Of a DNA stretch of 64,000 nt, positions 38,499-47,007 are shown piece by piece. Position 1 is the first letter of the stretch, and each line of letters starts with the position of its first letter. The notes beneath the pieces were generated by a model that saw only the letters and a program-made list of their open reading frames with translations, was not told the DNA's origin and did not search any database. This DNA comes from Nocardioides astragali (GTDB lineage Bacteria; Actinomycetota; Actinomycetes; Propionibacteriales; Nocardioidaceae). The position numbers and the translations under genes are program-made. The DNA lies in assembly GCF_024436375.1 (NCBI RefSeq), contig NZ_JAFMZM010000002.1:744001-808000 (forward strand), read 5' to 3'.

Positions 38499-38551
38499 GG
38501 TAAGCACCCTCCGAGGGTATGCCTGCCCGAACCGGGCCGGTGCCATGTCGC

Positions 38552-38569
38552 CGTCAGCGGATCATCAGT
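38552..38569 (+). promoter_or_regulatory. SARP-type heptamer repeat, BTAD/MMPL intergenic region
   Basis: CGTCAGC-GGAT-CATCAGT has an 11-bp period and matches the minus-strand site at 34172–34189 in 15 of 18 positions, with TCGC also shared upstream. It ends 21 bp before the start of the small gene leading to the MMPL transporter and lies just upstream of the BTAD gene, so it could serve either direction. Confidence 0.55.
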
Positions 38570-38590
38570 GCCGCCGTGGACGGTGAGGGC

Positions 38591-38938
38591 ATGCGCATCG
38601 ATATCGAGGTCCTGCTCCGTCAGCTGATCGGCGGCGACGACACTGCGCCGGCCGCGATCCTCGATCTGGCCGAGACCAGCGACTCCCCCCGGCTGTTGGT
38701 GGCGGCAGCGCTCGTGGCCGCCGAGCCGCAGCCGTACCTGACCCGGGCCGCGCACAGCGCAACGGCGACCAGGGACCGGCAGCTCGTCGCGCTCGCCACC
38801 GCCCACCTCAACAACGACGCGGACCTGCTCGACGCCCTGGCCCGCGACCACCTCTCGGACCATCCCGACAGCGTCCTCGCCGCCTGGATAGCAGCCCAAC
38901 ACACCCGCACCGGCCCACCCCAGCCCAACCAGCCCTGA
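38591..38938 (+). CDS. Small helical protein of unknown function
   Basis: A 115-residue acidic, Ala-rich, all-helical protein (MRIDIEVLLRQLIGGDDTAPAAILDLAETSDSP…), possibly a HEAT/TPR-like solenoid fragment. I do not recognise the family. The ATG follows GGTGAGGGC. It lies 27 nt before the MMPL gene and is probably in the same transcript, under the BTAD regulator. Confidence 0.65.
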   Translation: MRIDIEVLLRQLIGGDDTAPAAILDLAETSDSPRLLVAAALVAAEPQPYLTRAAHSATATRDRQLVALATAHLNNDADLLDALARDHLSDHPDSVLAAWIAAQHTRTGPPQPNQP

Positions 38939-38965
38939 TCTGAGACCAACGAGAGGAACGCCACC

Positions 38966-41227
38966 ATGTTCGCTGCACGTTCGAAGAACCGTCATAGCCA
39001 GCTCGAGCACACAACCGGTTCGTCGCTCACCCAGCGGCTGGCCCGGGCCGCAGCGGTACATCCGTGGCGGATCCTGGTCGCGTGGGGGCTGGTCCTGGTG
39101 GCTTCCATGGTCGCCATCGCGACCCTGATCGGGTCGGCATTCACCTCCGACGGCAGCATTACCAGCAACCCCGATTCGATGCAGGCCGAGCAGGTCCTCG
39201 CCGAGAACTTCTCTCAAGCCGACCGGATCGACGACGCCGTCATCATCTACTCGGCCGACCTCACCGCCGACGACCCGGAGTTCCGGGGCTTCGTCGGCGA
39301 CGTCCGGTCCTCAATCGAGGCCACCGGCGCCGCCCACACCGTCCGAGACCCCTACGCCACCCACGGGTCCGGCATCTCCGACGACAGGCACGCGGCCGTC
39401 GTAACCCTGGTCCTCGGGCCCGACCCCGAGACCGGGATCGTGGAAGTGATCGACGAGGTGGTCGCAGCGGACGCCGACGCGGCGTTCGTCGTCGACGTCA
39501 CGGGCACCAACACCCTCGACCACGACTTCACCGAGCTCTCGGAGTCCGACCTGACCAACGGTGAGCTGAAGATCGGGCTCCCGGCCGCGATGATCGTGCT
39601 GGTCCTGGTCTTCGGTGCACTGGTAGCCGCATTCCTCCCCGTGAGCATCGCCATCTTGTCCATCATCGTGACCGTCGCGATCTCCTCGGTCCTCGGCCAG
39701 TTCACCTCCCTGTCCTTCTTCATCGTCAACATGATCACCGCGATGGGGCTCGCGCTCGGGATCGACTACAGCCTCTTCGTGCTCTCCCGGTACCGCGAGG
39801 AGCGGCAAGCCGGTCGCGACAAGATCGGCGCGATCATCGCCACCGGCGGCACCAGCAGCAAGGCCGTCTTGTTCTCCGGCAGCTCGTTCGTCGTGGCCCT
39901 GCTCGGCCTGCTCCTGGTCCCGGACACCATCCTGCGCAGCCTGGCCCTCGGCGCGATCATCGTCGGCGTAGTCACCATGACCGCCGCCCTCACCCTGCTC
40001 CCCGCCCTGCTGTCCCTGCTCGGCGACCGGGTCAACGCACTCCGGCTCCCGATCGTCGGCCGCGACCACCCCGCCGAGAGCCCGTTCTGGACCAAGGCCG
40101 TCAGTGCCGTGGTCCGCCGCCCGGGCACCTTCCTGGCCGCCGGCCTGCTGGTCCTGCTCGCCGCCGCCCTCCCCGTGCTCGGTCTGCACACCGGCACCGC
40201 TGGGGTCAGCTCGCTTCCCGACGACAGCTATGCCAAGGCCGGCGCGCTCGCGCTCGAGCGCAGCTTCCCAGGCACCACAACCACCGACCCCGCCCAGGTC
40301 GTCATCTCCGGAAACGTCACCTCCAGCGACGTCACCGCAGCCATCGAGGAGTTTGAGGCGTCGGTTGCCGACGACCCGGACTTCGGGCCCTCGCAGCAAC
40401 GGGTCGCTGAGAACGGCCAGGTCGCAGTAGTCAGCGTCCCCCTCATCGGCGACCCGGACCACGCCCAGGCCCGCCGCGGCCTCGAGCGGCTCCGCAACAA
40501 CCTGATCCCCGCTGCGTTCGACGGGACCGACACCGGCGTCCTGGTCGGCGGCACCACCGCAGAGAACGTCGACTACTCCGACGTCATCAACAAGTGGCTG
40601 CCGATCGTGCTCGCCTTCGTGCTCGGGCTGAGCTTCATCCTGCTCACGCTGGTGTTCCGCTCGCTGGTCCTCGCCGCCACAGCCGTGGTGCTCAACCTGC
40701 TCTCGGTTGGCGCGGCCTACGGACTCCTTGTGCTGGTGTTCCAGCACGGCGTCGGGGCCGACCTGATGGGCTTCCAGCAGGTAGAACGAGTCGAGGCCTG
40801 GGTCCCGGTCTTCCTGTTCTCCGTGCTGTTCGCGCTCTCGATGGACTACCACGTCTTCCTGCTCAGCAGGATCCGGGAACGCTACGCACAGACCGGTGAC
40901 ACCAACGAAGCAGTCGTGCACGGTATCGCCGCCACCGGCCGCCTCATCACCGGTGCCGCGCTGATCATCGTGGTCGTCTTCACTGGCTTCGCCGCCGGCC
41001 AGCTCGTGATGTTCCAGCAGATGGGCTTCGGCGTCGGCGTCGCGCTGCTCGTCGACGCCACGCTCATCCGGATGGTCGTCGTCCCGGCGGCCATGGCCCT
41101 GCTCGGCAGGTGGAACTGGTACCTGCCCAGCTGGCTCGGTTGGCTGCCCGAGCTCCACGTCGAGGGCGACACGGAAACCTCGGTATCCCCGGCCGACTTA
41201 CCCGCACCTGTGCCCATGCCCGTCTAG
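38966..41227 (+). CDS. MMPL family transporter (first)
   Basis: The 753-residue RND-type exporter has two MMPL halves, each with one span, an extracytoplasmic domain and five more spans. The proton-relay regions are visible (GLALGIDYSLFVLSRYREE and FALSMDYHVFLLSRIRERY). MMPL proteins export lipids, siderophores or drugs in actinobacteria. It differs considerably from the two other MMPL proteins in the window. The cargo is unknown. Confidence 0.9.
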   Translation: MFAARSKNRHSQLEHTTGSSLTQRLARAAAVHPWRILVAWGLVLVASMVAIATLIGSAFTSDGSITSNPDSMQAEQVLAENFSQADRIDDAVIIYSADLTADDPEFRGFVGDVRSSIEATGAAHTVRDPYATHGSGISDDRHAAVVTLVLGPDPETGIVEVIDEVVAADADAAFVVDVTGTNTLDHDFTELSESDLTNGELKIGLPAAMIVLVLVFGALVAAFLPVSIAILSIIVTVAISSVLGQFTSLSFFIVNMITAMGLALGIDYSLFVLSRYREERQAGRDKIGAIIATGGTSSKAVLFSGSSFVVALLGLLLVPDTILRSLALGAIIVGVVTMTAALTLLPALLSLLGDRVNALRLPIVGRDHPAESPFWTKAVSAVVRRPGTFLAAGLLVLLAAALPVLGLHTGTAGVSSLPDDSYAKAGALALERSFPGTTTTDPAQVVISGNVTSSDVTAAIEEFEASVADDPDFGPSQQRVAENGQVAVVSVPLIGDPDHAQARRGLERLRNNLIPAAFDGTDTGVLVGGTTAENVDYSDVINKWLPIVLAFVLGLSFILLTLVFRSLVLAATAVVLNLLSVGAAYGLLVLVFQHGVGADLMGFQQVERVEAWVPVFLFSVLFALSMDYHVFLLSRIRERYAQTGDTNEAVVHGIAATGRLITGAALIIVVVFTGFAAGQLVMFQQMGFGVGVALLVDATLIRMVVVPAAMALLGRWNWYLPSWLGWLPELHVEGDTETSVSPADLPAPVPMPV

Positions 41228-41470
41228 GCCCAACCGTCCACCCACGGGAGCTGGCGCACTGACCAACTCGCTGCCAGCCCCTCGGTCCTGAGGCCGAATG
41301 AACTTCCTCTTGCGGCACCACGCATCACGGCCACCAGGCACCGTAATGCCACCTTGCGCCGGGCCCACCGACTGGGCCTGCTGGCCCGGCGCCGCAGCCC
41401 GCCCCGCTCGGCCCCTCGAGCGATCGCTCCGGGAGCACTGCAAGCCCCGTTTCGGCCCGCCAGCCACGAA
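41228..41470. other. Intergenic stretch without recognised gene
   Basis: No supported gene is seen. A WCRKRKFIRPQDRG-like reading on the minus strand could be a remnant, but no family can be named. The next 140 bp belong to duplication copy 2 and its promoter. Confidence 0.5.
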
Positions 41471-42003
41471 GACGGCCGAAGGTCACCCCGTCGCTCACCA
41501 CACGATGTGACGACCACTCACCACATCCGCTCCTAGCTTGCAGTCATCAAGACAGGTTCCGGCCACGATCAGCAACCGCCTGGACCTCACGAACTTTGGA
41601 GACGGACATGACCACCACCGCACCCGAGACCATCGCCTGGCCCACCGCTCAGGTCATGAGTGCTCCGCGTAGCAAGACCCAGCCGTCGAGCGGCTCCCGG
41701 CCCCAGCCGAGCGAGTCGATCCTCGAGGACGCTGTCCTCGCCCGGCTCGTCCAGCAGGGCATCCGCGACCTGGCCAGGCACAGCAGCGCCTACGCGGCAG
41801 CGATGGCCAACAAGCCGGGCGCCCGCTTGGCGCACCACGTCGCAGTCGGGTACGTCGGACAGCTCAGCGAGAGCGGGCGTGCTGCCCTGGCGGACCTCTA
41901 CCGCCTGACCCAAGCCGCACTGACCGTGGAACCAGGCCTCGACACGAACACCTTCGTCGACCGAGTCACGGGACGCCGCGACCCGCGCCAGGACCACGCG
42001 TGC
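41471..42003. repeat. Segmental duplication, copy 2
   Basis: Partner of 29968–30500, offset by 11,503 bp in the same orientation, about 99% identical across promoter, leader and gene. The upstream flanks are unrelated. The downstream neighbours are diverged SDR paralogues, so the identical part evolved at a very different rate from the flank, or was homogenised by gene conversion. Confidence 0.9.
41483..41533 (+). promoter_or_regulatory. Three-site LuxR-type promoter, copy 2
   Basis: Same elements as copy 1: TCACCCC (41483), TCACCAC-AC-GATGTGA (41495), TCACCAC (41518), then 9 nt and TAGCTT. Confidence 0.65.
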
Positions 42004-42006
42004 TGA
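41608..42006 (+). CDS. Conserved duplicated hypothetical protein, copy 2 (intact)
   Basis: The 132-residue product ends RRDPRQDHAC and is probably the ancestral length, since the stop is intact here. It has a polar disordered N-terminus and a helical core. A lone C-terminal Cys is a curious detail. No family is recognised. The mRNA leader is about 75 nt and shows no riboswitch. Expected to be switched on with the TCACCAC-controlled operons. Confidence 0.7.
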   Translation: MTTTAPETIAWPTAQVMSAPRSKTQPSSGSRPQPSESILEDAVLARLVQQGIRDLARHSSAYAAAMANKPGARLAHHVAVGYVGQLSESGRAALADLYRLTQAALTVEPGLDTNTFVDRVTGRRDPRQDHAC

Positions 42007-42078
42007 ACCCACGCTTCCTCGGCAGTGCTCGTCGCCGTCATGGCGTACGCCGGACCGGCCCGCAGGCGGCGAACCTTG

Positions 42079-42939
42079 CTACCGCGACACCAGGTCCGCG
42101 CTCACCTGCCACAGGCGCGCAGCGGTGCTCCGGTCGTAGCTGAGGTCCGACGACCGCTTGGCCCGGCTGTCCGAGAGGTAGCAGCCGGTGACGTGCGCCA
42201 ACCCAGGATCGCAAGCCGCGTGGATCGACGTGGCGGCTCCCTTCGCGGGACTCTTCATCAATGGTCGGATGAAGGGGACCACGAACCGCTGCGTGCGGCC
42301 GGGGTCCTCCCTCCCGAAGCGTGTGCTCACGACGCCCGGGTGCAGCGCGTGGGCGACGACGCCACTGCCCTGCAGCCGTCGGGCCAGCTCGTAGGTGAAC
42401 AGGACATTGGCGAGCTTTGACTGGTTGTAGGCCCGAGCGCCGGAGTAGGACCGTTCGCCCTGGAGATCGTCGAAGTCGATCGTGCCCTGGGCGTGTGCGT
42501 GGGACGCGACCGTCACCACCCTCGAGCTAGCGCCCAGCTTCAGCCGATCCAGCAGCAGCTCGGTGAGCAGGAAGGGCGCGAGGTGGTTGAGCGCGAAGGT
42601 GTGCTCCAACCCGTCACGCGTCACTCGCCGCGTGTTCCAGTAGCCCCCGACGTTGTTCACCAGTACGTCGATCCGCGGCAGGCACTCGAGGGCGTCGGCG
42701 GCCAGGCGTCGTACCTCGGACTGCGATGACAGGTCAGCGACGAGTACGTCGACCTGTGCGCCGGAGGCCGTGCGGATCTCCCGAGCGACGGCCCCGGTGC
42801 GGCCTGCGTCCCGGCCAGTGATCGCGACTCGTGCGCCCATCGCGGCCAGGCCTTCGGCAGTGGCCCTGCCGATCCCGCCCGCGGCGCCGGTGACCAGGAC
42901 GATCCGTCCGCTCATCGCCCCGCGCTGTGCGTGTTCCAT
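42079..42939 (-). CDS. Short-chain dehydrogenase/reductase
   Basis: A 286-residue SDR with TGAAGGIGRATA (cofactor loop), NNVGGYW, and A-R-A-Y-N-Q-S-K (catalytic Tyr and Lys). It is a paralogue of the SDR at 30680–31681. The ATG at MEHAQRG follows AGGAG; a second ATG at 42915 is possible. It lies 28 nt downstream of nothing in its own direction and is transcribed away from the ABC permease gene; the substrate is unknown. Confidence 0.85.
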   Translation of the reverse strand: MEHAQRGAMSGRIVLVTGAAGGIGRATAEGLAAMGARVAITGRDAGRTGAVAREIRTASGAQVDVLVADLSSQSEVRRLAADALECLPRIDVLVNNVGGYWNTRRVTRDGLEHTFALNHLAPFLLTELLLDRLKLGASSRVVTVASHAHAQGTIDFDDLQGERSYSGARAYNQSKLANVLFTYELARRLQGSGVVAHALHPGVVSTRFGREDPGRTQRFVVPFIRPLMKSPAKGAATSIHAACDPGLAHVTGCYLSDSRAKRSSDLSYDRSTAARLWQVSADLVSR

Positions 42940-42967
42940 CCTGTCGCTCCTGGTGTCGTGCCGCCGA

Positions 42968-43771
42968 CTACTTGACCTCTGCCCTCATCACGAACCCGAG
43001 TCCGATCGCCAGAGGGATGAGCAGCCAGGTGACGCCGGTGACGGCGATGTTGGCCCACTGCTCCCCGGTCAGTGCCCGGTCGAAGACGAAGAGTCCGCTC
43101 TGCGCGAACTGGATGTCGAGCCATGGCTGCAGGTCGCGGAACCACTGCTGGCTCTCGGCGAGCAGGCTGAAGATCGTGGGAAGCACGAAGGTGAGGACGA
43201 AGTAGGCCACGATGGCACCCGTCGACGACCGGATGAGGACGCCCAGCATGAAGCCGATGAGCAGGCTGAGGACCATGCCGAGGACGTAGTAGAAGCATTG
43301 GGTCAACGTCACGTCCCACACCAGGGGTGTCCCGGTCACGGCGGCGCCCGCGAGGTTGCCGAGCGCCCCGACTGCGAAGGTGAGGGCCATGGCGGCGGTG
43401 GCGATGAGGACCGCGGAGATGGCCTTGGCAGTGATGATCCTGCTGCGGTGCGGGATGAGGGTGAACGTGGTGAGCCCCGTGCGTTGGCTCCATTCGCTGG
43501 TGACCGCCAGGATCGCGATCAGCGGCAGGATGACCACCACAGGAAAGCGGATGGCGGTCGCGAAGGTGGAGTAGGTGAGCTGACCGTCAGGTGCCCACAG
43601 GATGACGCCCCCGGCCGCCAGGACCGCGGAGATGGCGATGCTGGCGATCAGCCAGAAGCCGGAGCGGGTGTTGAACATCTTGCGGAGCTCGACCTTCGTC
43701 ACCCGCACCAGGGGCACGTGGGGGCTCGCGGGGACCGCTCGGCCCATGTGGTCCGCGACGCTGGCACTCAT
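42968..43771 (-). CDS. ABC transporter permease (cassette 1)
   Basis: The 267-residue membrane protein of the ABC-2 type has about six spans (LRKMFNTRSGFWLIASIAISAVLAAGGVILW … EWSQRTGLTTFTLIPHR … GFMLGVLIRSSTGAIVAYFVLTFVLP). It pairs with the ATPase encoded just upstream (ATGA overlap). It is clearly paralogous to the permease at 53123–53944. Such two-part exporters often confer resistance or release lipids or peptides. Confidence 0.88.
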   Translation of the reverse strand: MSASVADHMGRAVPASPHVPLVRVTKVELRKMFNTRSGFWLIASIAISAVLAAGGVILWAPDGQLTYSTFATAIRFPVVVILPLIAILAVTSEWSQRTGLTTFTLIPHRSRIITAKAISAVLIATAAMALTFAVGALGNLAGAAVTGTPLVWDVTLTQCFYYVLGMVLSLLIGFMLGVLIRSSTGAIVAYFVLTFVLPTIFSLLAESQQWFRDLQPWLDIQFAQSGLFVFDRALTGEQWANIAVTGVTWLLIPLAIGLGFVMRAEVK

Positions 43772-44664
43772 GGTGTTGCTCCTTCTCGCTGGGAGGTGGC
43801 GGTGAGCTCGAGGAACATGTCCTCGAGCCCGGCGTCCTCGGTACGCAGCTCCGTCAGGGCGACGCCTGCCTCCAGCGCGACCTTCCCGACCAGGCTGGTG
43901 TCTGCGTCGGTGTGCAGGCTGCCGTCCCCGGCTCGGGTCGTGGCGATGCCGATCTCGCTGAGCGCGCTCTGGAGCAGGCCGAGGTCTGCCGACCGGACCA
44001 CTGTCCCCGCGCCGTGCAGGAGCTCGCTCTTGGAGCCCTGGGAGACGATCCGGCCGTTCCCGATCATGACGATGTCGTCCGCGATGACCTCGATCTCGTG
44101 GAGCAGGTGCGAGGACAGCAGGACGGTCCCTCCGCGGTCTGCGTAGCCCCGGAGCAGGTCACGCATCCAGCGGATGCCGGCGGGGTCCAGCCCGTTGGCC
44201 GGCTCGTCCAGGATCAGCACCTCCGGGTCACCGATCAGGGCAGCAGCGATGCCCAGGCGTTGGCGCATGCCCAAGGAGTAGTTGCCAACTCGTCGGGACG
44301 CCTCGGTGGGGGTGAGGCTGACGACCTCCAGCATCTCGTCGACGCGGCTGCGCGGCAGGCCCATGTACAACTGGGCGACGGTGAGGATCTCGCGGCCTGT
44401 GCGACCGGCGTGCTGAGCAGAAGCGTCCAGGAGCACGCCAACCTCGAGGCCAGGGTTGGGCAGGTCGACGTAGTTGCGTCCACCCATGGTGACGGTGCCG
44501 GCCGTTGCCCGGGTGAGCCCGACCATGATCCGCATGGTGGTCGACTTGCCGGCCCCGTTGGGCCCCAGGAATCCCGTGACCCGGCCTGACCGGGCGACGA
44601 AGCTGACGTCGTCCACCGCGGTGAACCCCTTGTAGCTCTTGGTGACTCCCTCGACGGTGATCAT
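43768..44664 (-). CDS. ABC transporter ATPase (cassette 1)
   Basis: The 298-residue DRA-type ATPase has Walker A GPNGAGKST, signature YSLGMRQRLGIA, and Walker B LILDEPANGLDP. A C-terminal regulatory part ends EDMFLELTATSQREG. It is very similar to the ATPase at 53941–54840. Both ends overlap neighbours by ATGA, linking it to the MMPL gene upstream and the permease downstream. Confidence 0.93.
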   Translation of the reverse strand: MITVEGVTKSYKGFTAVDDVSFVARSGRVTGFLGPNGAGKSTTMRIMVGLTRATAGTVTMGGRNYVDLPNPGLEVGVLLDASAQHAGRTGREILTVAQLYMGLPRSRVDEMLEVVSLTPTEASRRVGNYSLGMRQRLGIAAALIGDPEVLILDEPANGLDPAGIRWMRDLLRGYADRGGTVLLSSHLLHEIEVIADDIVMIGNGRIVSQGSKSELLHGAGTVVRSADLGLLQSALSEIGIATTRAGDGSLHTDADTSLVGKVALEAGVALTELRTEDAGLEDMFLELTATSQREGATP

Positions 44665-46871
44665 GAGGGGGCACCGCTTCCCGCCGGCACCGGAACGGGC
44701 GTGAGTCCCTGCTCGGGTTCCCCTTCCGGGACGTCGATCATGCCGCGGCCCTCGGCGTCGATGTGGGGCAGCAGGCGATCGAGCCAGCTCGGCAGCCACC
44801 AGTTGCGATCGCCGAGCAGCTCCATCGTTGCCGGGACCAGCACCATCCGGACGAGAGTTGCGTCGATGAGGACGGCAGCCCCGAGGCCCAGGCCGAACAT
44901 CTTCGTCAGCACGGACTCCCCCAGCACGAAGGAGAAGAACACGGTCACCATGATGGCGGCGCTGGCGGTGATGACGCGGGCCGACTTGGCCAAGCCGTCG
45001 GCGACGGCGCGGGCGTTGTCGCCGGTTCGGTCGTACTCCTCCTTGATCCGTGAGAGCAGGAACACCTCGTAGTCCATGGAGAGGCCGAACAGGATCGCGA
45101 AGATCCCGATCGGCAGCTGGATGGGCACCGGGGTCGCCTCGGGGATGCCGACCAGGTCTCCCAGCGGCCCCCCGCCGGTGGCCAGGGCTAGGACTCCGAA
45201 TGCCGCGCCGGTCGCCAGGACGTTCATGACGACGGCCTTGAGAGGCACCAGGACCGAGCCGAACACCATCATCAGGAGCAGGAAGGACACCAGGAGCACG
45301 CCGCCGAAGAAGAACGGCAGCCGGTCCGCGGTCCCCCGGGTGGAGTCGACGTTGGCGGCGATCATGCCGCCGACGTGGACCGTCAGGTCGGTGCTTGCGG
45401 TGGCTGTGGGGATCTCCTCGTCGCGCAGGAGGTCGACGAGGTCCTCGCTGGCGGCGTCCTGGGGCGACGTGGCAGGCGTCAAGCTCAGCACCGCGGTGTC
45501 CCCGGACTCGTTCACGACCGCGGGGGCGACGTAGGCCACTCCCTCGACGTCGCCCAACGAGGCCCCGAGCTGGTCGGCAGCATCCTTCAGGTCGCCCGCC
45601 GCGCCTTGGACGGTCAGCACCATCGGGGCTGAGAAGCCTGGCCCGAACCCGTCGGCCAGGAGGTCGTACGCCTGTCGGGTGGTGGAGGTCGGTGCGTCGT
45701 TCTCGGCATCGGGGAAGCCGAACCGGATGCCGAGGAACGGTGCCGCCAACGCGAGGAGGACTGCCAGTCCACCGATCGCTGCGATCCACGGGCGGCGCTG
45801 GATGAAGCGGCTCCACCGGAACCATCGGGAGGCGTCGTAGGGACGGACCTGCCTGCTCACGAAGGGCACGTGCAGGCGTTCGATGCCGTGCCCGGCGAAG
45901 CCGAGGATGGCGGGCAGCAGCGTCAGGGACGCGGCGACGGTGACGACGACGGCGAGGACGACCGTGAAGGCGAATCCGTTCATGGCCGGCTGGCCCATCA
46001 ACAGGATGCCGAGCATCGAGATGACGACCGTGATCCCGGCGAACAGGACCGAGCGACCGGCCGTGGCGATGGCGGTGGCGGTCGCGCGCCGGGGGTCCTG
46101 ACCGGCGGCGAGGCTGGTGCGGTAACGCGTGACGATGAGGAGCGCGTAGTCGATACCGACGCCGATGCCGACCATCGCCGCTGTAGCGGGAGCCCAGTCG
46201 GGTACGTCGACGACCCGCCGCAGCACCTCCCCCAGCGCCATCGCGACACCGAGCCCGAACAGGGCCGTCACCAGGGGCAGCCCCATGGCCACGACGGATC
46301 CGAAGGTGACCAGCAAGATGATGGCGGCCGCGACCAGTCCGATCACCTCCGAGCCGACGGGTGGTGCCTGCGACAGAGCAGCCACTGCGCCCCCGACCTC
46401 GACCTGCAGGGTGTCGTCGCCCGCCTCGAGGATGGGATCGACGAGAGCAGCGGCCTGAGCGGGAGTGAACTCGTTGACAGTCGAGCTGAGGGCCACGTCG
46501 GCGTACGCCGTCGTGCCGTCGGCGGAGATCTGGGTAGCCCCGCCCGCCACGAACGGGCTGGCGATCCCCACGACGTCCTCGTTGCGCGCCACCTCGGCGA
46601 AGAGCGCCTCCGCCCTGGCCTGCACCTCGGAGGACGTCACCCCGCCCTCCGCGTGCAGGACGACCTGGACGGTGTCGCCCGAGCGTTGCGGGAACGTGTC
46701 CTCCAGTGTCTGCGACGCGGCGCGCGACTCCGACCCGGGTTGGAGGTAGTCCTGTCGGAACTCCCCGCCGAGAGCACCGGCGAGGAGGAAGGACACCACC
46801 AGCGCACCGAGCCAGCTGACGACAACGAGGCGCCGGCGCCGGAAGCACCAGTCAGCGAGATTGACCAACAT
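44661..46871 (-). CDS. MMPL family transporter (second)
   Basis: The 736-residue exporter has both MMPL halves (GIGVGIDYALLIVTRYR … FGLSMDYEVFLLSRIKEEYDRTGDNARAV). It is the first gene of an operon with an ABC ATPase and permease, an unusual pairing of two export systems in one transcript. The ATG follows GAGGAGCCC. It is divergent from the narL-type regulator gene, with a CGTCC palindrome between them. Confidence 0.92.
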   Translation of the reverse strand: MLVNLADWCFRRRRLVVVSWLGALVVSFLLAGALGGEFRQDYLQPGSESRAASQTLEDTFPQRSGDTVQVVLHAEGGVTSSEVQARAEALFAEVARNEDVVGIASPFVAGGATQISADGTTAYADVALSSTVNEFTPAQAAALVDPILEAGDDTLQVEVGGAVAALSQAPPVGSEVIGLVAAAIILLVTFGSVVAMGLPLVTALFGLGVAMALGEVLRRVVDVPDWAPATAAMVGIGVGIDYALLIVTRYRTSLAAGQDPRRATATAIATAGRSVLFAGITVVISMLGILLMGQPAMNGFAFTVVLAVVVTVAASLTLLPAILGFAGHGIERLHVPFVSRQVRPYDASRWFRWSRFIQRRPWIAAIGGLAVLLALAAPFLGIRFGFPDAENDAPTSTTRQAYDLLADGFGPGFSAPMVLTVQGAAGDLKDAADQLGASLGDVEGVAYVAPAVVNESGDTAVLSLTPATSPQDAASEDLVDLLRDEEIPTATASTDLTVHVGGMIAANVDSTRGTADRLPFFFGGVLLVSFLLLMMVFGSVLVPLKAVVMNVLATGAAFGVLALATGGGPLGDLVGIPEATPVPIQLPIGIFAILFGLSMDYEVFLLSRIKEEYDRTGDNARAVADGLAKSARVITASAAIMVTVFFSFVLGESVLTKMFGLGLGAAVLIDATLVRMVLVPATMELLGDRNWWLPSWLDRLLPHIDAEGRGMIDVPEGEPEQGLTPVPVPAGSGAPS

Positions 46872-46922
46872 GTCGGGCTCCTCAGGTCGAAAGATCGAGA
46901 TCCCTCGACGCTAGGGACGCGA

Positions 46923-46935
46923 CGTCCGTCGGACG
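46923..46935. promoter_or_regulatory. Palindrome in the divergent MMPL/response-regulator promoter
   Basis: CGTCC–GTC–GGACG is a perfect inverted repeat. On the minus strand it is followed after 9 nt by TAGCGT, a TANNNT -10 box for the MMPL operon. A site for the adjacent NarL-type regulator is plausible. The layout mirrors the TCACCAC promoters, but with another operator. Confidence 0.5.
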
Positions 46936-47007
46936 ATGGGGCTGGCAGCAGGACTGCGGAGGCCAGCACCACGTCAAGCGCGCGGCACCACCACTAGAGT
47001 CGTGGCC

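Noticed and set aside
39311..41158. 615-codon open frame on the minus strand opposite the first MMPL gene
   Set aside because: The product is an Asp/Glu/Gln/His-rich reading of the antisense of a clear transporter gene; such frames are common in high-GC DNA.
41228..41470. Transposase remnant between the first MMPL gene and the duplication
   Set aside because: A basic minus-strand reading is suggestive but matches no family I can name.
29968..42003. The 516-bp duplication as an insertion sequence
   Set aside because: No transposase, no terminal inverted repeats, no target-site duplication at the edges.
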